Source: Anarhynchus alexandrinus (lineage: Eukaryota; Chordata; Aves; Charadriiformes; Charadriidae). Taken from it: 64,000 nucleotides of DNA. Numbering within the stretch: the stretch's first letter is position 1; each line of letters starts with the position of its first letter. The DNA lies in NCBI GenBank assembly GCA_008711295.1, contig VUYV01000509.1, positions 17,011-81,010 of the forward strand, read 5' to 3'. Under the pieces are notes generated by a model. It was not told where the DNA came from, did not search any database, and saw only the letters and a list, made by a program, of their open reading frames with translations. Of the stretch, positions 1-12,800 are shown in pieces. Both the position numbers and the translations under genes were made by a program.

Positions 1-394
1 TCAGCCTCTTCTCTTCAGTGGCCGACATCCAAGGAGTACTCTTTCTGTTCGTCTGCATTTGGTCCCAATCCGCGTGTTCCTGAATCCAGTTTCTGAATCC
101 AGTTCTCATCCATTGGTGAGTCCAGTCTGGGACTTGCCCAGTGCCTGCTGGTGATGTGATCATCATCCTGGGAGCTCGATACTGGTTTTATACATATTGT
201 ATATTTTTGATTCTTTTCTTATTAACATTATTATCTTTTCTTTTTATTATAATATTTCATTGAAGTAGTTTTAGTTTTCATTCCATAAGTCTCTCTCCTT
301 TATTCTCTCTCCCTTCTCTTCTGTGAAGGGAGAGAGAGGTTAAAAGATACCATCTGTCATTCATTTAGTGGCCAGCTCAGCCTAAACCATGACA
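1..394 (+). repeat. ERVK-type LTR (R-U5 part of a 5' LTR)
   Basis: This is the downstream part of a bird class II endogenous retrovirus LTR; the U3 and promoter lie left of the window. It ends in the short inverted terminus GCCTAAACCATGACA at 380-394 and is followed directly by a primer binding site. The whole stretch aligns by eye with the reverse complement of 33243-33630, including the shared stretch around TATTTCATTGAAGTAG at 249-264, which identifies the LTR family within the window itself. It belongs to a decayed provirus and has no role in the neighbouring genes that I can see. Confidence 0.8.
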
Positions 395-401
395 GATTTA
401 T

Positions 402-420
402 TTGCGTCCAACATGGGGCC
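402..420 (+). other. Retroviral primer binding site, tRNA-Lys type
   Basis: The 19 bases beginning about 8 nt after the LTR end resemble the TGGCGCCCAACGTGGGG primer binding site of class II (ERVK-like) elements, with a few substitutions. Its position right after the CA-terminated LTR is what is expected for minus-strand primer binding. Confidence 0.7.
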
Positions 421-2600
421 TGACCAGGTCTCTGACAGGTTTCCTGAATAGTTCGAATTCCATCTTGTTCAGTTGAGAAAGCATTGGATTTTTTTCCTTG
501 AAAGTCTTGAGCGGTTGGAAATTAAAACAGACAGCTCACATCATGTTGTTCTTGAGCAAAATTTATATCATGTCTTCACAGAGATTTGTTTAAAATTAGT
601 TGATGCAGTGCTGCTTAACCTGATGTATGTGTTGCGCTATTATTCATTTGTGCTTTGTGTTTTTTTTGCAGTGGTTTGGTTCGGAGTGCTGGCCGAAACA
701 TACTATTTGGCTATGGTTTTTAACTGCAATTTATGCTGGAATAAACTGGGCCACAACTTTACCTGCATACCTCAGTGTTCCCCTAGTGGTTTTTGTTACT
801 AATTACACTTTTAATTTTACCTTGGGGAAAGTATACGTCTTCTTTTTATCCCAAGATGACTCCACTAAAGCTTGGGGATTTCAGAAATAATTGTTACTTC
901 CTCAAAATCATGATTTTATTATTAACTCTCCTGAATATGCTTCAGGGGGTTTATATTATACTTCAGTGCAGGAGTAGGTGTTGTAAGACATGCAGTGTTG
1001 CTACTCAAACCCCATGAGCTGCTCTGCCACCTGTACTGGCACAAGTCACCTCGCCACCCATACCGGCACAAGCTACTCCAGCTCCCACAATGAATACTGC
1101 CACTACTCCAGATGCTCCAACAAGTCCTGCTGCTATTCCAACTCTATCAGTACCAGTATGAGTTACCCCTGTGACCAGGAAGCAAAAAATGAGGTCAGTT
1201 CATTCTCCTGCCCCTTATACCTAAGACCAGCTCAAGTCAGATCACATGGGAGAGAATTCTTCTGACAAAGATCTGGGAGAGGGTCCTTCTAAAGCAGATA
1301 AAGGAAAAGATCCTTCTAAATTAGATTCGAGAGAGGGTCCTTCTCAGGCAATGTCAACAGTCAGGGATGACTCAGGAATCATAGAATCATAAAAACATAG
1401 AATGGTTAGAGTTGGAAGGGACCTTAAAGATCATCTGGTCCCAATCCCCCTGCCATAGGCAGGGACATCTTCCACAAGACCAGGTTGCTCAAAGCCTCAT
1501 CCAACCTGGCCTTGAACACTTCCAGGGATAGGCCATCCACAACCTCTCTGGGTAGCCTGTTCCAGTGTCTCACCACCCTCACAGTAAGTAATTTCTTCCT
1601 GATATCTAATCTAAATCTACTCTTTTCCAATTTAAAAACATTACCCCCTGTCCTATCATTAGAGTCCCTGATAAAGAGTCCCTCCCCATCTTTCCTGTAG
1701 GCCCGCTTTAGGTACTGGAAGGCTGCTATAAGGTTTCCCCGGAGTCTTCTCTTCTCCAGGCTCAACAACCCTACCTCTCTCAGCCTGTCCTCATAGGAGA
1801 GGTGCTCCATTGCTCTGATCATCTTCGTGGTGCTCCTCTGGACTCACTCCAACAGGTCCGTGTCCTTCTTATGTTGGGGGCCCAAGAGCTGGATGCAGTA
1901 CCCAAGGTGGGGTTTCACCAGAGTGGAGTAGAGGGGCAGAATCATCCCCCTCAACCTGCTGACCATGCTTCTTTTGATGTAGTCCAGGATACAGTTGGCT
2001 TTCCGGGCTGCGAGTCCACATTGCCTGCTCATGTTGAGCTTCTCATCGACCAACACCCCCAAGCCCTTCTCTTCAGGGCTGTTCTCAATCCATTCTCCAC
2101 ACTGCCTGTACATGTGTTTGGAATTGCCCTGACCCATGTGCAGGCAGGACTGTTAAGAAGTCAGGCAGTTAGGAAACCTGGCCAGAGACGGAGGCATCAA
2201 CAAGGTGCTTGGGAGCAAGCTACAAAATGTCAGTCTTTGGAGGTGACTTTTGTCAGCCATAAGGTGCAGGTATCCCAATAAGGATGATATCGAATGCAGC
2301 CCAAGGAAATGGACCACCATGGAGAAAGGTATTAAGTTCCTGAGAGAACTGGCTGTGAAAGATGTGGTTTATAGCAACTGGTGAGTGATTACAGACGCTG
2401 ATGAAATGCCATGCCAATGACCTATGTTGCAGAAGTTTGTGCAGAGTGCACCATCAGTGTATTCCCACACATTGTCAACAATGATCTGGGGAGGATCTGA
2501 TGCTGATACACCAACTGTAAATGAAGTGGCTAACAGAGCCAATGTGCAAGCAGGGCTGGCAAGCTTGACTGACCTGAGGAGGACATCCATCTTTGGTCTG
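421..2600 (+). pseudogene. Decayed ERVK-like internal region with gag remnants, split by a CR1
   Basis: No intact reading frame survives. Fragments of gag can be recognised: a Pro/Thr/Ala-rich segment around 1025-1165, a charged segment with repeated 'DPSK'/'GPS' units around 1260-1360, and after the CR1 insertion (1378-2137) a segment at about 2305-2590. That last segment resembles the bird ERVK gag core and includes readable stretches such as MEKGIKFLREL and QKFVQSAP. Frameshifts and stop codons interrupt every part. The similarity fades near 2600 and no pol, env or 3' LTR follows, so the provirus is truncated. This is an old genomic copy. Function is excluded by its state, and the call rests on recognised family similarity. 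Confidence 0.65.
1378..2137 (-). mobile_element. CR1 LINE, 5'-truncated, inside ERV gag
   Basis: The left edge carries the CR1 3' tail in reverse (repeated AGAATCAT-type units, then 'gttggaagggacc'). Read on the minus strand it encodes the CR1 reverse-transcriptase C-terminus in two frames: 2137-1844 (motifs KGLGVLVDEKLNMS and [16 protein letters not shown]) and 1822-1424 ([20 protein letters not shown] and [12 protein letters not shown]). One frameshift between them shows it is dead. It interrupts the surrounding retroviral gag remnant, so it inserted later. Confidence 0.9.
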
Positions 2601-5600
2601 GCAGGATGTTTCCTGCCCACATATCCCATCCTGCCTTCCCTCCTCCTGCCTGTACCCCAGGCCCAGGGCAGCTGCTTGCTATGGGGTTCAGCTGGACTGC
2701 AACTCGGAGGACCCCAAATAAGCCCTTCCAGCTTGGCAGAACAAACTGCAGGAGTCCAAGAGCAAAAGAGGTTTGCTTCAGCTCTGGGGCTCAAGTGTTC
2801 AAATACCAAAATGCAGCCAGGGACCCTGAGCAATCCCTCCACAGACTCTTCCCCACTGGGGCAGTGCTGGGTGTCGCTGTTTAAACAAAACTCTCTCTCA
2901 GCTGACAGGGTGCTCTCTCCCACTGGGCGAGAGAAAGTTGCTGTCTCTCAATTTCCCTCTTCACACTTCGCTGCCTAAAACCTGCGAGGCATGCCCCAGG
3001 CACAGCACGGCATTGCAAAGGCTTTTATTGTACCCTTAGACCATAGCGCTGGATTTGGCAAGAGCCTTGCACAAGGGACAGCCCTTGCCTTGCCAGTGTG
3101 GGGCAAGAGTTTTTGCCTTTGTCACACTTGAAGGTGACACTGCTATGTGCAATCCTTCTTATTGCTGATTGTTTAATATTCCTCTTCTTGAGAGGTGAGG
3201 CAACTGACTTCTTTCTTTGGTGTGCCCCTGCCTTGCAGATGGTGATGCCTGCAAGGAGTGTCTTAAGTTCAGAGTGCCTTCTGACAGTCTGGAAAATATG
3301 CAATGGAGAAATGTGCTGCTCTGAAATTTCCTTGTTCATGTCTACAGTCTCAAATGTCAAGTACTGGAGCACAGGAACCAGACACACAGGGGCTTCAGCC
3401 CCAGTACATGGTGCCTGTTTCCCTTTGCACAGCTGCCTGTCTTTGTGGCTCACAGAGAAGGCCAGCCCAAGGAGCCAGCCCTGGAAGAGCAACTCATTTT
3501 GGTCTTCTCTTCTTTCTCTTCCAAATGACCTGCAAAAGGCAGTTTCCTGTCCTGTCTCCTTCTCAGGCATTTTGCAAGATAGTGCTCTGTAATCATACTT
3601 TCTTTAGCTTGTACTGATGTTTCTTTGTGGGTTTTTTGTCTTTCCTAACTGTCTTTTCTGGCGTAACTGATTTGTTTAAACATTTTTCTTTTCAGAGGGT
3701 AGCTCATTTCTCTCTGCCTGGCATACTTACCTACCCGTGAAATGCTTTCTTCACTTTCTTTCTGTCTTAGCCTTGTAAAATAGGTTTAAGCAACTCTTGG
3801 GCACTGTGGACTTCTTTTGTGATCGAGTCTGTCTTTAAATAAGGGAATAAGTGTCCCTTTTGACTGGGTGGATAGGAACCAGTGGGAATCTGTAGCCTTC
3901 ATTACTCAAGCACAGGAAGCAGCTCATCCTTTTACTGCATTGTTGGCATTGACACACCCTCTGCTGTATACTTCTCTGATTCACATGGTTTAGGGAAGTA
4001 AAATTCTCTTATAGATTTACTAAGATGTTACCTAGTAACCCACACTATTTTTGCATAATGTATTTTTTAATTTAAGGAGTGGTGAAGAATAAAGCAAGAG
4101 ACACAAATTCAATGGATGGCTCTAAGTGTCCTGTTGTGGGAGTTTGTACGAATGGGTCCCATAAGTACTGGCTGTTGTTGATGGAGAAAAAACTACTAGA
4201 AAACAGCAAGACAAGGAGAAGGAGAGTGTGTGCTGAGAGTTACTATGCAAAAACCTCCCAAGGACCGATAAGTTCTGGAGCTTCTGCTGGAGCTGCAAGA
4301 CCTGGTCAGCCCAGAATACCAACAGCCTGCCAAATCTATACCACCAGCACACACCAGCACCTACAACATGCAGAATAACCCAGACTGCTGCTGAGCAGTG
4401 GCTGCTGTTTCAAACAAAGGCTACAGGTTTTTGCATACATCTGGTGAAACTCAGGGCCCCCTGAGGGACTTTCTGAACACCTTCCTAGAAGCCACCAGTG
4501 TGTCAATACACCCTTTTGCTGCTGAGTGCCCTCCTGTGCTTTGCCTTGCTGCTGCTGCTCCAACTGGGTGGCTACGAACAGGTGTGTGAACTGCACGAGG
4601 AGAGCAAGGGAATGTGTTTTGTGAATAGCCATCTGATTTTAGTAATAACAGCTTGTCGCTACCAATAATAACTGTTAATTAATAAAAGGTGTTCTAAATA
4701 ATGTTGGCTGTGATCTTTGTCTCCCCCAAAATCTTTTTTTTTTTTTTTTTTTTAATGATGGAAAAGGGAATTTAAAACTCATTTCCCAAAGAAGAGCTTT
4801 TAGGGGCTGTAGAAACTCATTATTCCTCTAAGTATAACATTCTGAACTAATTTCTTGACTTTAATGACTCAGTGCTCAGATAACCAGAAATTTATCCTAT
4901 CCTGCTGCTCTGAAACCTGCATCAGATACCACTTCTGTAATTATTTCGTTCTTTGAACTGAATAAAATGGAAGAGGTTTCTAACCAAATATGACACATTA
5001 TAATTACTTGTACACTAGGAGGTGTGATAACTTGGTTGGAGAAACAAGAAGCCTTGAGAGGACAAAGGGAAGCAGACTAAGAAGAAGTAAAAGAAAGAAG
5101 AAAAAAAAAAGGGGGAAAGAGAAAAAAAAATTAAACAGACCAGCATTATCTAATAGAAAAGATGTACAAGAGAAAATACCAATTGAACTAGTTAATCAAC
5201 AGGTCGATCATCAGAACTGGAATCCCTCAAACTCTCCAACAATTAAGACCCAGCCTTTGATTGCCAGTGTTGCTTTCTCAGACTCAGGCATTATTAGAGC
5301 TGTGGCTTCAACCTTTTTGAACCTCACAAAGTTGTAATGCGATTTGATAATTTTCAACAGGGTTACTTTAGATTGCACCAGGATCTGATGCTAGCTGAAC
5401 TTTCTGCTGGAACTGAAGAGCAGCAGGAAGTATGTTCTTGCTATACAGCAGTGTTCAGAAATGCAGGGCCAGCCTTAGCAGAAAGGACTGAAACTCTCTC
5501 TATCGTTGATTCTTTTCCATGGGATAGAGTAAACCACAAATAATGGTGGCTCTGTTTTCTCTAATAAACTGCTCACGTCACATTATGGTGCCCTTATGGG

Positions 5601-8600
5601 GAGTGGGAAGCAGAAAAGCTGTAGCTGTCCTCTCCTGCTCCTCCAGCTGCGGTCATTGCCTTTGTAGAATATGTCAGATCGCACAGATCTAAACAACTCA
5701 TTTCCCACTGATGTTTAGCCCCTCTTTATCTATAAGAAGCCAACCACTTCCTTTTCCAGATGGCATTCTGCCAAACAAAATGAGACAAAATTTTCAGACT
5801 TTCTTCTGTAAGAGGGGCCTCCCGTTCCCATCATCAGTATAGCCTTTTCCTGCACTCTGGTTCTGGGTTGTCTTTTCTGACCAGAGATGCTTTAACCATA
5901 AGTGGACTCCAGATGAAGCAGAGCTTGAGCACCAGTTTGTCTCTGTTTCTGTTAGGAACATATTTCCCAAAGTTTATCATGCTCACAGGATGCAAACAGT
6001 CCATATACATCCTGTGAACAGTTTTCACAGTCATTTCCAGCAGATTAACTTGTTGTTCCAAACAGTCCTTTTAGCTATTAGTCTTCCAAGCTCATAGTCT
6101 TCTATTTTGCGCTACTGAATTTTTCTGTTCTGTTGACTTTTAGAAGTGCTTATGCACAGTCAACTAGTTGATCTTACTCACTCTAGCTTACTGATCTGAG
6201 TATATTCCAGCTGGTCTGATACATTTCTTTCACTTCCCTAGCTCTTCTGAAGGCACATGTTGCCTCAACTCTGGTGTATTACATGCCTAGACAAGCAGCT
6301 GTGAGATTTAGGGATGCAGCTAATTCTGCTATAGCTTTTTGGGGGTTGAGGATTCTTTTGGTTTCCTTGTTTGCTTGCTTTTCCGTTTGTAATAATGGGT
6401 TTGTGGTTTAGTTTAAAAAAAAAGGTACCTTATAATTTAAAGGATCCTTCCCATGATATCTGACTTTGCATGGGTTTTTATGGGTACAGTACTAACTAAT
6501 GAACCTTATCTATGACTATCAACCTGTAGGACTATTTTTCCAAAAGGGAAGATGAAAGTGTAAGTTCAGCTTACTTGGAGGGTGGAATTGTAACAGATAC
6601 TCCTGTCTGAAAGCTACTACAGAATTTCACTTATCCTGTGTAAGAAAATTTTGTTGTAATTTACAGCTTTAAAATATTCATAAACTAGGCTATAATCCTT
6701 TACTCTTGGCCAGACATTCTTGAGCACAAGAACCTTACTTGAGTATAGCAACCTTACTTGTCCTTAACTAGCAAGGATAAAAAATCGAAGATCATTTAGT
6801 CTCCTGAAGTATGACAGAAACTTTATCTGACTGTTTTTACATATAGCCCTTCTCTTCAGCTTTTCCGAACAGATGATATACTTCTTAAAGTTTGGTGATT
6901 GGAACAATCCGATTTGCAGAGTGTTCTAGATGTAGTGTCACTACTGCTTTATGCACCATCACTTAAATTTCACTACCTTTGCTCTAGATACTTCCTCTGA
7001 TGTAACTGATACGAGATCTTCACAGACACAGTGTATTCCTAGTTCCTACTCACACTCACGGGAAGTATTATTATACTCAGGTCCTTCTCTTTTTGAGCCC
7101 TTTCTGATTCTGAAAATTCTGGATACCAGTTCCCATATATGTGGCCTTGCCATTTGCATTATTGTATTTCACCCCATTTTGATTTTTCTGTTCCTTAAGA
7201 ATGAACTGGGGAATGAACTGTGGCCGTATTTGCTTACAAAAAATTAGAAACAGTCTTTGTTTTAGATTCAGTCAAAAAATCTTTCTCCTATTTACCTTCA
7301 GCAATGTCAACTTGCAAATGATGTTTGTAGCCTTCCAGATCTTCCCAACACATTTTGAGATGCAGCACAACAAATGATATATCAACTAAGTAAACAGCAA
7401 GGGCTTCTTCCTGTAAGTCCAGGAGTCTGTGGGAATCCGCTGCCTAGATAAAACAAATGCTGAAATTCTCACATTTATGCCATTTTTTAATATTTTAATA
7501 GTTCAAACAGTCAGAAGTTTCCTTACTCTGTATAAGGGTCAGTTAAGAAATGGAGAAGAGACAGCATTTCTCAGCTGACAAGTAGTCATGCTACAATAGG
7601 AGGACTATATAGGTTTTCTGTTAGAGCCTTATCTTACTTTCTTCATTTTAGACCTTATGTATGGTTTCTCTTAAATTGTTGTAATTTCTGATTGTCTGGA
7701 GCAATAGACAAATACTGAATTATAATACACAGTAAATATATTAAATGGATATAATTATACAGATGTTTATTTTTCTTAACGCCTACACGAAACCATTACA
7801 GCGTTCAGAGGTGCTGGGTGCTGGCTTGCCTCCTTTAAGTTAATGAAGATACTCTGAAAGTTGAGGTGCCTAGGAGAGGATGTAGAGTGGGACTTTCAAA
7901 AGCTCCAGAGTTATTTTGGTGAACAAAACTGATGAATCAGTTTAGGTATTTACAAATAAACATGTTTTACCAATGACACTTCCCTAAACAAGCACATTTG
8001 TGGGAAAAGAACAACAAAAAATTCCCCCCAAAACAGGTCAAGTTGATTTTTAGTAGAGTTTGCTTTATTGAAACCTTGGCTGTTTTTTTGATATTTTGTA
8101 TTAAATGAGGTTTTTTATGTTCCATCTACATAGCCAATCCTGTATTTTAACAATCAAAATGTCTTTTGTTAATTTAGACTAGTCATTTTGATTTTAGCAT
8201 TGACATAAAGAATGTTTGGTTAATTTTCTCAGTAAAGCAAAAAATTATAGCCTAAGTCTCAGTTATGCAGGTCCAAAAGTACAAAGGAGGATTAGTTTAT
8301 ACTCCTGCCCATTTTCAGAATACGTTACACTCCTAACACAGGGTAGAATAGCGTACGTAAGCCTTATGCTAATCACTCAGGTGGTAATGTGCGTGCCTAA
8401 TCTATGTCTGTTCCATTCATCATTTTTCCTAAATTGCAAAATTTGTACCGGAAACTCCAGACATCCTGTTTTCGTCATGCACATTTAAGGTTTCACAACT
8501 GTGGAAGTGTTAAAAAACATCATGAAGAGGGGTGCAAAACTCCCCAGATAACCTGTTCTCTTGCTTCTGTTTTCATTAAGGAGTGTATCTGTCTACCTTT

Positions 8601-9856
8601 CTACTCCAGATAGAATCACTGATGTTTTGGCACCAACTGAATATTTTGCCCTTGCTCTAGAAGATCCTGTATCATGGTCCCAGTTATGCCATTTACAAAA
8701 TTTGTGACATGTTAGAAAATTTGCCCTAGACAACTCTTTGCATAGTAGCAACAGTCCATCAAAACAGTGCCCTACCATGATAACAAAGAATTGCTGCTCT
8801 CCAGAGAAATGCAGTGACACAGCAGCAGAGCAGGTGGCCCGTTTCTCATGCAATGAAACCTGTACTTCCTCCTTGGCTAATGAGGTCTCCCTGTCATTTC
8901 TTTTCCTCTGTAGGATTGTTTATTCACCTCAGAGAAAGGTAGTTTCTACAACTGTGTCCATCTCTGTGAGGGAGATATGTGACATTTGTTTTCTTAAAGA
9001 CTTACTTTACTGTGCAGTCTCAAAAACTGAGTGTTAGTGTATGCTTTTCCTCATGCCATAGGTCTGGAGAAGAAATGAAGAATAGAGAAAATTATTCCAG
9101 AAATAGAAATAAAACATGAATGCCAGGAAAATGAGTGGAAGAAAATATCTTCTGAGACGTTGCCTTTGTCAAGAGGTTCTTCTAGTTTGGTGACTTAGAG
9201 CTCCCAGGCCAAACAACCACTTTGAGAAGGCGGCATGGAAGGCAAGAGCCAACACCCTGACATATCCCAGCTGAGGTGCCAACCTCGAGCACAAATGCTT
9301 AATTCTTTTGGATCAGAGCACAATTTGCCAGCTTTAAGATGCAAGTCCACCGTCTGGTTTGCTTTCAGCAGATTCTGTTAGGAAACAGAAACTGAAGTGT
9401 GATCTCAAATCTGCTGCCGAACACAGCTGCCCAAACTAAAACACAACCTCAAAGCTGTAAAACATTTCATTCAACTCTGGGTTTCAAGCCCGAACCTGAT
9501 GTAATCAGGAATTAAATGTTGTCTATCCGAAAGAAGAAGAGTTCTAATGAGAAGAGTTCTGCAAAAGTAGCTGTGTTGTCTTCAATAATGGCAGAAAGAA
9601 ATATATGCCAGTCAGGGAGGATAGAAGTGAGGTAAAGAGGAAGAAAGAGAATATAGCAATGAGTGAGAGAGGAACATTTTCTTGGCAGCACTGTGATTGA
9701 GGAAGCTCAGACGTATGTTGGTGTCTCTGCTGTTTCATTTGTGTCTGCTGATATAAGGAAACCCCCCAAAGGGGTGGATTTTCTTCCTAGCTTACTAGCT
9801 GCAAATGCTGTATCTTTTTCTACCTTTTTGTTCTGACACTTTTCTTTTTACCAGCT
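2601..9856. other. Intergenic region upstream of gene A
   Basis: I see no supported gene here. Open frames are short, lack recognisable motifs and have no splice partners. Low-complexity tracts are a run of 20 T at 4734-4753 and an A/G-rich stretch at about 5080-5133. An AATAAA at 4680-4685 has no gene I can attach to it. The promoter and any non-coding first exon of gene A would lie near the right end, but no clear core-promoter element could be defined. Confidence 0.4.
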
Positions 9857-12800
9857 ATGACAGAAGAAGTAACATATGCTAATCTGAAATTTGGAAACAG
9901 CTATGAAGTGGATAATATCACAGAGCCTGAAGTTACTAAGGAAAAAGGTGTAGTATCTATGATGCTTTTATGATTTATTCTTGCTAAAGTAGATGAGATG
10001 GGAAATACTTTTAATTATATGCCCGAGGGGCCTTTGTTAGCTTTGTTAATATCACAAAAGTTATACTAGTTATAAATGTATCCAGTTTTTTGTTGCTGTC
10101 ATTTCTGCCTGAACTTTTTACAGTTTGAAAGGTATATCTGAAATAGTGATCTTATTATTTCTCAGAAAAGCATGTTACTGAGAGTTATACTAAGCTCCAC
10201 AAATAGTCCTCATTGTCTAACCCTCAAAAGAGTTAACCTGAACTAATTTTTAAAGTAGATCAGTTCCATGTAATGTCTTCATGCATTTGCATTCAAAGCT
10301 TAGAACTGAATTGGCTTTAACTGACTCACTTTGTTTCACTTCTGAAGTTCAAGCCTGAGTTAAGGCATTGGTCTTTGAAATGGCTATATCTGTTACAGGG
10401 CTGAATGCATGTTAAATACTAATTTATATTAATTTTGCTTAATTTGCGTTAAATTGTGAAGATGAATACTAGACTTGAGTGGTACAACTCATTGGAACAA
10501 AGAACACAAAAAGCACTAGCTGTTTGTGGGGTCAGGCTCTGGAGCAGAGGTTTACAAATGAGGACAACTTGCCTGTGATTCAGAGGGAATTCTCTGGGGA
10601 ATTCTGTGTCAAAGAGCAGTGGTTTCAAAAGCTGTTATGTTTCCTGAATGTATGTTATGCTTTTTGCAAATAAGTTTTTTGAGCATTGATATGCTAAGTT
10701 GTGGTTTTGAGCATTGCCAAAGTATAATTCAGGGGCTTAAAAAAAAAAAAAAAGTAAAAATCTGAACTGTCTTTGTGTTAAGCTCTGGGCTTCTTTTCCT
10801 TTAATGTCCAACGACACCAGTATCCTCATATGACTCCAGACGTCCTGCTTCTATGTCCCAGAGTAGACAACACATATCTTGTGATGAGAAAGCACCATTC
10901 TGAGAGTGCACAGCACAGTCTGTGCATTATTTCGCAAACATCAAATTGGAACAACCACAATGAATAAATATATCCATTCCAGGGCAGTACTGTACAAGAA
11001 GGAGAAGCAAGCCCAATGCCCCTTCAGCTGGGCTAGGATGTAGCAGAAGCAGCGTGAGTTTACAAAGTACAGTACAGGGAACCATTATCTAAAGAAACTC
11101 TTGAGGCAATACTTTAATTTAAACAGCCAAAGCTAAAACTACTGCTTGGTCTTGATTCGTATTGCTGCCCAGAAAATACTTTGTATTTGTTTATGAAATC
11201 ACATTTTAAAACTACAAAATCTTTGCCTCTTCTTATCTAAAAACTCCAGGAAGTGTGGACTAGAACACTTTCAGTCTTCAGCTTGGGGCTGTGACTCTGT
11301 AGGGGTAGGAACAATTTATTTTTGCCCTTTCGCTCCAACTCATATGAGTCTATTTAGCAGCCTGTCTTAGGGAGCCAAATTTCTATTACTGAAGTTCTCC
11401 AGGCACCTAATATTCAGCTTTGGAGCATGTACAGAAGCACTTTGACCTTAAAAAAATTCATATGTACCAGCAGTCAATGCGCTCTCAAATTTTATTGGGA
11501 TCTATAAGGTATGCAATTCTCCTGTGCAGGCTTGATCTCATCTGTCATATGTCTGTGAGATCAGACTTTGGAAAATAACGCAGAAGGGAGATGTTCTTTC
11601 TCTTTGTGAAGGGCCTGGGTATTTCTCTTTTATGCAATACCAAGCAGTTACAGTACTTCCTTAGACTGGGGTTGCATTCTGTGATGAAATGCAGGTAAAG
11701 GGAGTGTGGCAGCTGTAAGATATACTTAGCAAATCCTTTGTCAGTGTCTCTTACAGTATTGTCCTTTTAAAACTGAGGAAATAATGGGCTGGGTGGCAGA
11801 CTGTGAAGTGGATTGAAAACTGGCTGGACTACCAGGCTCAAAGGGGAGTAACTAATGGCTTATAATCTCTTTGTTGGCAGAGTCCCCCAGGGGTGCCTCA
11901 GGGGTTGATGCAGAGCCCATATTTTTTAATACCTTCATCAATGACCTGAAAAATGACACAGAGTGTGTCTTCAGCAAATTTATAATGATACGAATCTAGG
12001 GGTGGTGGCTGATGCTACCAAGCAGTGGAGCTTCAAAACAGGGAAACCTTGAGAGACTTGAGGACTGGGTGAGCATAACCCCATGAAGCTCCACAAGTTG
12101 TTGTGCACTGAGGCTGGACTAATAGCAGGCAGTGGTACAGACTGGGAGCAGGCTGGCTGGGGAAGCTGGAAAGGACCTGGGGTTTACGGTGAATGGGAGG
12201 TTGAATATAAGCCAGCAGTGATCTGTGTACCAGTTCAAGGCAACATCCATTGCTCAATCTTCTTTCACCTGAATATTCATCAACTCGTATTTCTATAGAG
12301 TGAGGTCTTGTACAACATTCTGCCCAGGATTACTTCACCACAGAAGCTGACCACAGGTTATTTGTAGGGGAGGCACACTGCATGGTTTCCATTCCTGTTC
12401 CTTCAACCTGGCACACTAAATTTCAGTTCCTATTCCTTCAGCAATTCACTCCCCAGTTTTGAATACCCCTCTCCCTTTTCTAGACTAGCAATTTCCTCTC
12501 CACATTCCCACTGCCTTTATTGGATTAAGTCAAGCTGGTTGCAGCTCTCCACAAAGCCCATACAGTGACAACTTTAATATCTGCCTTAGATTTAGTGCTT
12601 CCCTGACAAACTGAATGCTTTTTCTTCCTCCTTCAATGCGCCTTAACCCATGAAATCTTCCAGCTCCTATAAATAGGGTCTCTTTTGGATGACCGACATG
12701 CTTAAAATTTCCTTTGCTTAGGAAAAGATTGTTCCTTTTTCTTGTCATTGAGCGCTCATTTCTGTATCTAGGTTTAACACTTATTACCAAAAAATTCTCT

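Noticed and set aside
990..1265. 91-codon open frame rich in Ser, Cys and His
   Set aside because: It is a shifted frame of a Pro/Thr-rich gag segment of the decayed provirus and has no independent support.
4079..4378. 99-codon open frame upstream of an AATAAA (4680-4685)
   Set aside because: No domain, no splice partners and no recognised homologue; the polyadenylation-like hexamer is common by chance.
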